Origin: JBFXAN01 sp050184225
Lineage (GTDB): Bacteria > Chloroflexota > Dehalococcoidia > CAUJGQ01
Reading direction: 5' to 3'
Assembly (NCBI GenBank): GCA_050184225.1
Contig: JBFXAN010000190.1
Span: forward strand, 1 to 11,978
Length of the DNA stretch: 11,978 nt
Of this stretch, positions 5,929-11,978 are shown in pieces (within the stretch, counting starts at the first letter, position 1; each line of letters begins with the position of its first letter). The position numbers and the translations under genes are program-made. The notes under the pieces are model-generated. The model was not told the origin of the DNA and ran no database searches. It saw only the letters and a program-made list of their open reading frames with translations.

Positions 5929-7482
5929 CTAGTGGCGGAAGTGCCGGACGCCGGCGAAGACCATCGCCGCCCCTGCCTGATCGACGGAGGCGATGACATC
6001 CGCGTCGCGGATCGAGCCACCCGGCTGCACGATGGCGGTGACACCGGCCCGCAATGCCTCCTCTACGCCATCGGCGAACGGAAAATACGCGTCGGAGGCG
6101 AGGGCGCTGCCGGCGGCACTCTCCCCGGCCTGCCGTACGGCGAGCATGACACTGGTCAGACGGTTGGTCTGGCCGGCGCCCATGCCGACCATCTGACCGC
6201 CGTTCGCCAGCACGATCGCGTTCGACTTGACGTGCTTGCACGCCTTCCAGGCGAAGCGCAGATCCGCGAGTTCCACTGGTGTCGGCGGGCGCTGTGAAAC
6301 CGTTTCGAAGTCGAATTCGTTCGGGACAAAGGTATCGTCGTCGTGCACGAGCATGCCGCCGGAGATCTCGCGGAACCGCTGGCCGCCGGCATGTGGGGGT
6401 GCGGCCTGAAGGATGCGCAACTCTTTCGACTTGCCGCGGATCACGGCAAGACCGTCGTCCGTGTACGCCGGCGCGATCAAGACGTGATAGAGCTGCCGCT
6501 GGCCGGAGAGGGGATTGCGTACTTCACGCAGCGCGGTGGCCAGCGCGGCATCGACCGGCCGGTTGAAGGCGATGATGCCCCCATAGGCGGACACGGGATC
6601 GCCGGCCAGGGCCAGCTCGTAGGCTTTGACAATGTCGTCCCGCGAGGCGATGCCGCAGGGCGTGGCGTGCTTGACGATGACGCAGGTCGGTTCGTCGAAG
6701 TCCCATACCGCCTGCCAGGCGCCGTCGGCATCGACGTAGTTGACGAACGACATTTCGGGACCATGAAGCAGCGTGGCCGAGGCAATGCCGCTGGGCGCGG
6801 CCTCCGACCGGGTGGTCTGCCGGTAGACGGCACCGCGCTGGTGGGGATTCTCGCCGTAGCGGAGGTCGTGCAGCTTCTCGAAACCGAGGGTGAGCGCGGC
6901 AGGAAACGGTTGCTCGTCACCGCGCAGATAGGCGGCGATCGCGGTGTCATAGGCGGCGACGTGCTGAAAGGCGCGTTGCGCGAGGCGGCGGCGCTCGTCG
7001 ATCGGCACCGTGCCCGCGCGGAGCAGTTCGAGGACGTGGCCATAGTCATCCGGCGACACGACGACGAGCACGGCGGGGAAGTTCTTGGCAGCGGCGCGGA
7101 TCAGGGTCGGCCCACCGATGTCGATGTTCTCCAGCGCTTCGGTCAGGTCGACGCCGCCCGCGACCGTGCGGGCGAAGGGATAAAGATTGCTGACGACCAG
7201 GTCGATCGGCGCCAGGTGATGGCGTTCCAGTTCGGCCATGTGGTCTGGAGAGTCCCGCCGCGCCAGCAGGCCGCCATGGACGGCGGGGTGAAGGGTTTTC
7301 ACCCGGCCGTCGAGGATCTCGGGGAAGCCGGTGAGGTCCGAGATCGATCGCACGGGCACCTTAGCTTCCTCAATCGCGCGCATCGTATTGCCGGTGCTGA
7401 AAAGCTCGAATTCGAGCTGCTGCAGACCCTCTGCCAGAGTCTTGATCCCCTGCTTGTCCCAAACGCTTAATACGGCCCGCAC
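5929..7482 (-). CDS. purH: Bifunctional AICAR transformylase / IMP cyclohydrolase
   Basis: This 517-residue protein has the usual full length for PurH, which formylates AICAR with 10-formyl-THF and closes the ring to IMP, the last two steps of de novo purine synthesis. The N-terminal cyclohydrolase (MGS-like) domain shows DGRVKTLHPAVHGG (Lys62), SNLYPF (Tyr101) and NIDIGGPTLIRAAAKNF (Asp121, Lys133), matching known catalytic positions. The transformylase domain shows RYGENPHQ (208-215), VIVKHATPCGIA (Lys271-His272), VKSNAIVLA (418-426) and the C-terminal DGVEEALRAGVTAIVQPGGS (471-490). The start is GTG at 7482, with AGGAGG 8 nt upstream (7496-7491). The phosphate-loop motif usually written STGGT reads STGNT (29-33). 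It leads the cluster with the methyltransferase, trmO and the PEP-mobile gene. Upstream, 100 bp separates it from the MFS gene, so it may have its own promoter, but none is clear. Confidence 0.97.
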   Translation of the reverse strand: MRAVLSVWDKQGIKTLAEGLQQLEFELFSTGNTMRAIEEAKVPVRSISDLTGFPEILDGRVKTLHPAVHGGLLARRDSPDHMAELERHHLAPIDLVVSNLYPFARTVAGGVDLTEALENIDIGGPTLIRAAAKNFPAVLVVVSPDDYGHVLELLRAGTVPIDERRRLAQRAFQHVAAYDTAIAAYLRGDEQPFPAALTLGFEKLHDLRYGENPHQRGAVYRQTTRSEAAPSGIASATLLHGPEMSFVNYVDADGAWQAVWDFDEPTCVIVKHATPCGIASRDDIVKAYELALAGDPVSAYGGIIAFNRPVDAALATALREVRNPLSGQRQLYHVLIAPAYTDDGLAVIRGKSKELRILQAAPPHAGGQRFREISGGMLVHDDDTFVPNEFDFETVSQRPPTPVELADLRFAWKACKHVKSNAIVLANGGQMVGMGAGQTNRLTSVMLAVRQAGESAAGSALASDAYFPFADGVEEALRAGVTAIVQPGGSIRDADVIASVDQAGAAMVFAGVRHFRH

Positions 7483-7582
7483 GGGACGTTCCTCCTCTTC
7501 GGCTCGCCGGCCGCGTTCTTGTGTTCACCGTACCTCGGACATCCAGTATGGTCCGCTTCTCCGTCGGCGGGGGTTCGATACC

Positions 7583-8959
7583 TCAGCCGGACTCGGCCAG
7601 CGGCGTGTCTGATGGTCCGTACCGGCGATTGATGATCACGCCGTAGATCGCGACGGCCAGGACGATCGGGGCGTAGAGGAACAGTACCGAGATCACGCCG
7701 ACCGCATCGATCAGCACGCCTACCGCCAGAAGGACAAATAGCGAAGCGAGGTTCGCCAGCATTAATTGGGTTCCGTAGAACCGGCCGCGCATGTCGGCGG
7801 GCGCCCGCTCGTGAATCACGGTCTGGGCCGGGGCGTTGACGAGCGCGTAGGTGAAGCCGACCGGGACGGCAGTGACCATGGTGAGCAGGACGAGGACGGA
7901 GAGCGTGAGCGTGCCGAACCGCGGCTCGTCGAACTCATCGATCAATTCACCGGCCCCGGACTCCTCTAACGCCCGAGCGACGAACTCGACCGAGCCAAGC
8001 GCGACCAGCGCGGCGGCGATGCCGAACAGGCCGATGGTGACGATCTGCGGCTTGCGGAGATGTCGCGTCAGCCACGGCAACGAGCGCAGACCGAGGACCG
8101 CGCCGACACCAACGGGTGCGAACACAAAGACGGCGTTATCGGGCGACACGTCCAGCACGTCGAGGACGAACCGGGGCACGAGCAGGCCGAAGAGCATCGA
8201 GAGTGAGCTGCTCATCGTCAGCTGGACCAGCGCCAGCAGGCTGAGGGGATCTCGGCGGATGACGCCCAACACCATGGAAACATCACGCGCAATCGCACGG
8301 ACCATCCCCATGCTGTTGAGCTTTTCCGTGACCAGTGGCGGCTCGATGTTCCTGGGCAAGGTCGAGACGAGTGCTGCCGCTCCCACATAGAGGACAGCCG
8401 CGCCGATGAAGAACAGCTCGGGGCCGCCGATCTTGAGCAGGAGCGGTGAGAGGATGACCATGCCCATGAACTGCGAGCCGGTGAGGGTGAGCTGAAAGAG
8501 CCCATTCGCGGAGATGAGTTGATGCCGCGACACCAGCATCGGAATGGTGGAGGACTCGGCCGGGCCGAAGAACTGCGATACGGACGAGAACAGGAGCGTC
8601 AGGAGGATCAGCGTGGCGACGTGCTGGTCGAAGAAGAGATAGGCGACGCAGATCCCGACCCGGATCAGGTTGGTGCTGATCAAGACGATCCGTTTCGGCC
8701 AGCGGTCGACCAGCACGCCGGCGAAGAGGCTGAACAGCACCGCCGGGAGCATGAAGGACAGGACGAGCACCGAGCCGATCACGCCGGATTCGGTACGGGC
8801 TGTGATCAGCACGAGCAGGGTGTACATCAGGCCGTTCTGCGCGGTCTGCGACACGAGTTGTGCCATCCACAGCTTCAGGAACCCCGCGTTCCGCAGGACC
8901 GAACCGGTTGGTTCAGGCGATCCCGCGACTCCGGTGGCATCCAGGGTATCTGATGCCAT
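7583..8959 (-). CDS. Major facilitator superfamily transporter (MFS_3-like exporter)
   Basis: The protein has 458 residues with about twelve hydrophobic segments, the usual size for an MFS carrier driven by ion gradients in the cytoplasmic membrane. The loop after TM2 holds motif A, GVLVDRWPKR (81-90). TM4/5 contain FGPAESSTIPMLVSRHQLIS (131-150), characteristic of the MFS_3/enterobactin-exporter-like branch. ADMRGRFYGTQLMLAN (388-403) is the matching motif of the second half. An acidic extramembrane stretch (about 325-347) is unusually long for the position. The start at ATG 8959 is preferred: an in-frame ATG at 9019 adds 20 residues inside the upstream gene, whereas 8959 has AGGA 8 nt upstream and begins 4 bp after the DUF951 stop. 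Substrate unknown; drug or siderophore efflux is common in this branch. Confidence 0.9.
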   Translation of the reverse strand: MASDTLDATGVAGSPEPTGSVLRNAGFLKLWMAQLVSQTAQNGLMYTLLVLITARTESGVIGSVLVLSFMLPAVLFSLFAGVLVDRWPKRIVLISTNLIRVGICVAYLFFDQHVATLILLTLLFSSVSQFFGPAESSTIPMLVSRHQLISANGLFQLTLTGSQFMGMVILSPLLLKIGGPELFFIGAAVLYVGAAALVSTLPRNIEPPLVTEKLNSMGMVRAIARDVSMVLGVIRRDPLSLLALVQLTMSSSLSMLFGLLVPRFVLDVLDVSPDNAVFVFAPVGVGAVLGLRSLPWLTRHLRKPQIVTIGLFGIAAALVALGSVEFVARALEESGAGELIDEFDEPRFGTLTLSVLVLLTMVTAVPVGFTYALVNAPAQTVIHERAPADMRGRFYGTQLMLANLASLFVLLAVGVLIDAVGVISVLFLYAPIVLAVAIYGVIINRRYGPSDTPLAESG

Positions 8960-8963
8960 TCGT

Positions 8964-9197
8964 CTATCCTGGCTCGGTGGTGACGGGGAGGTCGGGCAGA
9001 ACGACACCGCGGCTGACAAACCGCTTCATCCGCTTTTCCAGCTCGCGGCGAGGCAAGAGGACGCGGCGGCGGCAGGTGCAACACTCAATCCGGATATCGC
9101 CGCCGAGCCGGACGATCCGCCACTGATAGCCACCACAGGGATGTGGCTTTCGCAGGTGAAGAACATCCTCCATACGAAAGTCGATCGGCTCGCTCAT
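8964..9197 (-). CDS. DUF951 family small Cys-containing protein
   Basis: This 77-residue protein matches the DUF951 pattern: MEDVLHLRKPHPCGGYQW (9-26) with the hallmark HPCG, then a conserved GGDIRIECCTCRRRVLLPR (32-50). The Cys21 and Cys39/Cys40/Cys42 arrangement could bind a metal. A basic helix, RELEKRMKRF (51-60), follows. The family is a short, cytosolic protein of unknown function in Firmicutes and Chloroflexota. Start ATG 9197 lies 7 bp after the pyrF stop and has GAGG 5 nt upstream. The second Met (residue 9) would also give a typical DUF951 length. The gene is too short to stand out from longer overlapping frames but is supported by the family motif and the operon spacing. It is sandwiched between pyrF and the MFS gene. 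Confidence 0.88.
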   Translation of the reverse strand: MSEPIDFRMEDVLHLRKPHPCGGYQWRIVRLGGDIRIECCTCRRRVLLPRRELEKRMKRFVSRGVVLPDLPVTTEPG

Positions 9198-9204
9198 CGT
9201 GACC

Positions 9205-10026
9205 TCAACCGGCCACAGGGGCGCGCTCAGCGGCGGCGATCGCATCGCGGAGCGAAACCGCCTCGCGCCGGGCTGCCTCGGCAAAATCGGGTCCGGCAGC
9301 GGCATAGAGGACGCCGCGCGACGCGTTGACGATGAATCCGCCGCCGGCCGGGAACCGCGCCGCCTGGACCGCGTCGCGTAACGCGGCTCCTTGCGCGCCG
9401 ACACCCGGCAGCAGGAACGGTAGGTCGGGGCAGAGCGACCGCAGGCGAGCGATCTGCTCCGGATATGTGGCGCCGGCGACCAGGGCGGCATTCCCGTGTG
9501 TATTCCACTTGCTGACGCTTGTGGCGATAACTTCGTAGAGCGGCCGTTGCTCGCCCGATTGATCGGTCATCAGGAGATCCTGGAAATCGCCGGCGCCGGG
9601 GTTGGAGCTACGGCACCAGACGTAGACGCCTCGGTCCGCATACGCGAGGAACGGCTCGATCGTGTCGTGGCCGCCGTAGGCGTTGACAGTGGCGGCATCG
9701 AACTCCCAGGCATCGAAGAGCGCCCGCGCATAGGCCGCGGCAGTGTTGCCGATGTCGCCGCGCTTGGCGTCGGCGAGGATGGGGATGTCCTTGGGGATCG
9801 CGTCGCGCGTCTCGCGCAACAACGCGATCCCGTCGGGGCCGAGTGCTTCGAAGAAGGCGAGGTTTGGCTTATAGCAGCAGACGAGGTCGTGCGTCGCCGC
9901 GATGATCTCGCGCAAGTAACCGCTGATCTCGCCGTTGGGGATGCGGTCGGGATCGGGGTCGAGTCCGACGCACAGACGCGAGGCATTGCGCGCCGCCGCC
10001 TGCTCCAGCTTTTCGAAGTATGTCAC
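9205..10026 (-). CDS. pyrF: Orotidine 5'-phosphate decarboxylase (subfamily 2)
   Basis: The product has 273 residues and decarboxylates OMP to UMP, the last step of de novo pyrimidine synthesis. The TIM-barrel motifs are LCVGLDPDPDRIP (18-30), YKPNLAFFE (52-60) with Lys53, and the catalytic ILADAKRGDIGNT (83-95) with Asp86, Lys88 and Asp91. NAYGGHDTIEPF (115-126), GVGAQG (208-213) and IVNASRG (232-238) follow, the last two belonging to the phosphate-binding region. The length and motif spacing fit the longer subfamily 2 rather than the ~230-residue E. coli type. The start is GTG at 10026 with GGGAGG 4 nt upstream. A longer in-frame reading to 10290 adds 88 low-complexity residues that do not belong to the family. 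A -10-like TACAAT lies about 45 bp upstream. It leads the pyrF-DUF951-MFS cluster. Confidence 0.96.
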   Translation of the reverse strand: MTYFEKLEQAAARNASRLCVGLDPDPDRIPNGEISGYLREIIAATHDLVCCYKPNLAFFEALGPDGIALLRETRDAIPKDIPILADAKRGDIGNTAAAYARALFDAWEFDAATVNAYGGHDTIEPFLAYADRGVYVWCRSSNPGAGDFQDLLMTDQSGEQRPLYEVIATSVSKWNTHGNAALVAGATYPEQIARLRSLCPDLPFLLPGVGAQGAALRDAVQAARFPAGGGFIVNASRGVLYAAAGPDFAEAARREAVSLRDAIAAAERAPVAG

Positions 10027-10069
10027 TGTGCCTCCCGTGTCCAGCCGACCGTGGGATACCGCCACAGGC

Positions 10070-10098
10070 ATTGTATATGACCGTCGTCCGCTGCAGGG
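10070..10098 (-). promoter_or_regulatory. Candidate pyrF promoter
   Basis: A strong -10 match, TACAAT, lies at 10075-10070 on the minus strand. The -35 region 17 bp upstream reads CCCTGC and is weak. Transcription would begin near 10063 and give a leader of about 36 nt before the pyrF GTG, with the GGGAGG ribosome site inside it. No pyrimidine-type attenuator is seen. Confidence 0.4.
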
Positions 10099-10295
10099 AC
10101 GGCGCTCCGTGGCATAACGGGTCGAATCATGGTCCCACCGATCGCGTGCGGTCGCCGTCGCCGTGGTACCGCCTGAAGTACTGGGTCGAAAGGTCGAGCG
10201 GCGACCGGCCGGGTGGCCGATGGCGGCGGCGTCGACAGCGGTGACACTGACTGCGAGCACATCGACATGCGCGCTCGTGGAAAGGAGCACCGATC

Positions 10296-10436
10296 ATGGC
10301 CCGTCTGCACTGCCCCCGCTGTCGTGGATCACTGTTCTTCACCGCTGAAGACAATCTTCCGCGCTTGAGCTGCATCGCCTGTGGGCGCAGCTACGTTCCG
10401 GCGCGTGAGCCGGCGGCCGCTCCTCGTGCCGCGTAG
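10296..10436 (+). CDS. 46-residue zinc-ribbon protein
   Basis: This is the only plus-strand gene in the window. It encodes 46 residues beginning MARLHCPRCRGSLFF, with two CxxC pairs at Cys6/Cys9 and Cys26/Cys29, spaced as in a classic zinc ribbon. A basic, Ala/Pro-rich tail (about 31-46) follows. The ATG at 10296 has AAGGAG (10282-10287) 8 nt upstream, a strong ribosome site. The gene is divergent from pyrF, with 269 bp between the starts, and convergent with murI, with 27 bp between stop codons. The fold suggests a nucleic-acid- or protein-binding accessory factor, perhaps tied to transcription or translation. I cannot assign a family. The intact Cys pattern plus ribosome site make it a real gene rather than chance, although no promoter is clear. 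Confidence 0.75.
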   Translation: MARLHCPRCRGSLFFTAEDNLPRLSCIACGRSYVPAREPAAAPRAA

Positions 10437-10463
10437 GGATATCCTGATCTGCATTAGCAGACT

Positions 10464-11324
10464 TCAGATGATTGCTTGATTGTGATGCACTGGTCCGAGC
10501 GGCAGGGTTGCGCCTGCCGCCTGAAGACGGGCCAGGGTTTCCAGCAGTTGCCGCGGCTCGCCGCTGGTTATGAATTCCGCCTGGCATGATCGGTCCGTCG
10601 GAGGGGTCGCACTCCAGGGCGCGGTCACTCGAACCACCTGACGCGCCACCGCCTCGGCACAGTCGAGGACGGTGACCGCCGGGCCCATCAGCCGCTCGAT
10701 GCTGGGGCGGAGAAAGCTGTAGTGCGTGCAGCCAAGGACGAGCACGTCCGCCCGCTGCTCCCACGCCGGCGCAAGGCAACGTTCGAGGAGGTCGAGTGTG
10801 TCCGGCGCCGCCAACGCGCCGCACTCGACCTGATCGGCGAGGCCGGATGCGGGCAGACGGATCACCTCGATATTCGCGGCGAAGCTCTCCACCAGATCGT
10901 CGAACGCGCGGGATCGTAAGGTGCCTTCAGTGGCGAGGATGGCGATCCTACCCGCCCTGCTCAACCTGGCCGCCGGCTTTACCGCCGGTACGACACCGAT
11001 GAATGGCTGTGCGAACGTCCGGCGCAGTGACGTGAGGGCCAGCGTGCTCGCGGTGTTGCAGGCGACGACAATCGCCTCCGCACCCGCATCGCTCAGGAAC
11101 CGGGCGGCATGGTGTGATCGTTCGATAATCTCGGCATCCGTGCGGTCGCCGTAGGGAAAGTGTGCGGCATCGGCAAAATACAGCAGCCGGTGTCGCGGCA
11201 GCCGTCGGGCAACCTCCGTCAAGACCGCCAGCCCTCCGATGCCGGAATCAAAGAAACCGATGAGGGGTGGGGTGTCACGCGGCACTGGACCCCGGTCGCG
11301 TTGTAATGTGGCAGCCGAACGCAT
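10464..11324 (-). CDS. murI: Glutamate racemase
   Basis: This 286-residue cytosolic enzyme interconverts L- and D-glutamate to feed peptidoglycan synthesis. All key parts are visible: FFDSGIGGLAVL (24-35) with the catalytic Asp26-Ser27, FPYGDR (56-61), VACNTAST (87-94) with catalytic Cys89, and VLGCTHYSF (196-204) with Cys199 and His201. The start ATG 11324 gives about 20 residues before the conserved core. An in-frame GTG at residue 14 (11285) is closer to the usual N-terminus, and neither has a strong ribosome site. Upstream 181 bp separate it from the rhodanese gene, with a TTGACA -35-like box in between, so it may be transcribed on its own. Its presence argues for a peptidoglycan-containing cell wall. 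Confidence 0.96.
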   Translation of the reverse strand: MRSAATLQRDRGPVPRDTPPLIGFFDSGIGGLAVLTEVARRLPRHRLLYFADAAHFPYGDRTDAEIIERSHHAARFLSDAGAEAIVVACNTASTLALTSLRRTFAQPFIGVVPAVKPAARLSRAGRIAILATEGTLRSRAFDDLVESFAANIEVIRLPASGLADQVECGALAAPDTLDLLERCLAPAWEQRADVLVLGCTHYSFLRPSIERLMGPAVTVLDCAEAVARQVVRVTAPWSATPPTDRSCQAEFITSGEPRQLLETLARLQAAGATLPLGPVHHNQAII

Positions 11325-11409
11325 GGCTCTATCTCACCGGATCGATGCGCGACGTGGCAAGCCATAAGGCGTCCGATCTCTCGGCACGCGACCAGAAACA
11401 CCGTCTATC

Positions 11410-11439
11410 GAAGTACGTTTCCGCTTCTGCTGATGTCAA
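11410..11439 (-). promoter_or_regulatory. Candidate murI promoter
   Basis: A perfect -35 box, TTGACA, lies at 11439-11434 on the minus strand. The hexamer 18 bp downstream (TACTTC, 11415-11410) is a poor -10, so only half of the promoter is convincing. It would give a leader of about 80 nt before the murI ATG. Confidence 0.3.
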
Positions 11440-11505
11440 ACGTGCGAGGCGGCCCCGTCAACTGACCGGTTTGTCGATCCCGCCTGCTCGATTTCAGGGA
11501 CAGGC

Positions 11506-11978
11506 TTAGGTGCCTGCCCGCACGCCGGTCTCGACCGTCAGACCGGCATCACGCCAGCCGTCACAGCCGCCGACGACGCTGCTGACGTTGGTGAAACCCG
11601 CGTCGCGGAGGAACCCGGCCGCCTTGAGCGAGCGGACGCCGCCGGCGCACATGACGAGCACGTCGCCGTCGCGGGGCAGGTCGTCGAGATGGTCGGCCAG
11701 TTCGCTCTGGGGAATGTGGCGGGCGCCGGGGACGTGGAAGCGCTCGTACTCCTCCGGCTCGCGGACGTCGAGGAGGAGGGCGCCATGGTCTAGCCGGGAC
11801 TGTGCCGTGTCCAGGTCGATCTCGGGAACGTTCTCGGCGGCGCGGGGCATCGCCCACGGTTTGTCGGCCATGCCCTGGTTGGTCGCGACGATCGCGTCCA
11901 TGTTCAGCGGGCGCGCGGGGATGTCGGTCGAGATCGATCGAACGAACTCCTCCATGTCGCGCGCTTGGATCACAGGGT
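11506..11978 (-). CDS. C-terminal part of an MBL-fold/rhodanese fusion protein (cut by window edge)
   Basis: The visible 157 codons run off the right edge without a stop, and the apparent GTG start at 11973 is only a chance internal codon. The first ~45 residues, containing EEFVRSISTDIPARPLNMD and IVATNQG, look like the end of a metallo-beta-lactamase-fold enzyme of the persulfide dioxygenase/glyoxalase II type. Numbered from that GTG, residues 50-150 are a complete rhodanese domain: LLLDVREPEEYERFHVPGA (66-84) and the active-site loop CAGGVRS (109-115), with Cys109 able to carry sulfane sulfur. Fusions of this order oxidise or transfer persulfide sulfur in bacteria. The rhodanese call is firm. 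The MBL part is inferred from its last residues and needs sequence beyond the window. It ends with TAA at 11506. Confidence 0.8.
   Translation of the reverse strand, partial: PVIQARDMEEFVRSISTDIPARPLNMDAIVATNQGMADKPWAMPRAAENVPEIDLDTAQSRLDHGALLLDVREPEEYERFHVPGARHIPQSELADHLDDLPRDGDVLVMCAGGVRSLKAAGFLRDAGFTNVSSVVGGCDGWRDAGLTVETGVRAGT

Noticed and set aside
6343..7470. A 375-codon plus-strand frame opposite purH
   Set aside because: It is the reverse-strand shadow of a fully conserved PurH, with no recognisable domain or ribosome site.
9198..9491. N-terminal extension of the DUF951 frame to a start at 9491
   Set aside because: The extra ~98 residues are Arg/Ser-rich and overlap the conserved C-terminal half of pyrF. 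The DUF951 motif and ribosome site support the start at 9197.
10047..10057. An 11-mer (GACCGTGGGAT) shared between the pyrF leader and the ABC-F leader (2134-2144), as a common regulatory site
   Set aside because: Shared 11-mers are expected by chance many times in 12 kb of two-strand sequence, and only the ABC-F copy forms a strong hairpin.
10101..10145. A GGGTCGAATC stretch resembling a tRNA T-arm
   Set aside because: No matching acceptor, D or anticodon stems can be drawn around it.
10448..10461. Short hairpin TCTGC-ATTA-GCAGA between the zinc-ribbon and murI stops, as a bidirectional terminator
   Set aside because: The stem is only 5 bp, AT-containing and without a T-run, so chance is a good explanation.

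Overview
The window comes from a GC-rich bacterial chromosome. The gene content is chromosomal housekeeping plus small accessory proteins, with no phage, plasmid, CRISPR or transposase signal. The gene styles (an OMP decarboxylase of the long ~270-residue type, a DUF951 protein, a short single-domain TrmO, a THUMP-like methyltransferase and an orphan PEP-mobile-domain protein) suggest Chloroflexota, perhaps the Thermomicrobia/Sphaerobacter group. That placement is an inference from gene style, not a measured phylogeny.

Layout, left to right. Positions 3-163 carry two inverted copies of a 40-bp C/G-rich palindromic repeat, just downstream of an ABC-F ATPase gene (168-2084, minus). Its leader holds a candidate promoter and a hairpin. 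Next comes an 11-bp-stem hairpin (2227-2257) and a 21-codon gene for an almost purely hydrophobic peptide with a near-perfect Shine-Dalgarno (2313-2378, minus). A tight minus-strand cluster follows, transcribed from right to left: purH (7482-5929), a THUMP-like SAM methyltransferase (5912-4695), trmO (4691-4185) and a PEP-mobile-domain protein (4188-2569). Its gaps are 16 bp, 3 bp and a 4-bp ATGA overlap. A second minus-strand cluster is pyrF (10026-9205), a DUF951 protein (9197-8964) and an MFS transporter (8959-7583), with gaps of 7 and 4 bp. The only plus-strand gene is a 46-residue zinc-ribbon protein (10296-10436), divergent from pyrF and convergent with murI (11324-10464, minus). The right edge cuts a minus-strand gene whose visible part is the tail of a metallo-beta-lactamase-type protein fused to a C-terminal rhodanese domain.

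Functionally, purH supplies the last two steps of IMP synthesis and pyrF the last step of UMP synthesis, so both nucleotide branches are represented in separate operons. trmO and the methyltransferase point to RNA modification, ABC-F to ribosome function, murI to peptidoglycan precursor (D-glutamate) supply, and the edge gene to persulfide/sulfane-sulfur handling. I see no coherent new defence or mobile system. The least explained items are the 21-residue membrane peptide, the zinc-ribbon gene, the repeat pair, and the PEP-mobile-domain protein that lacks an ATP-grasp partner.
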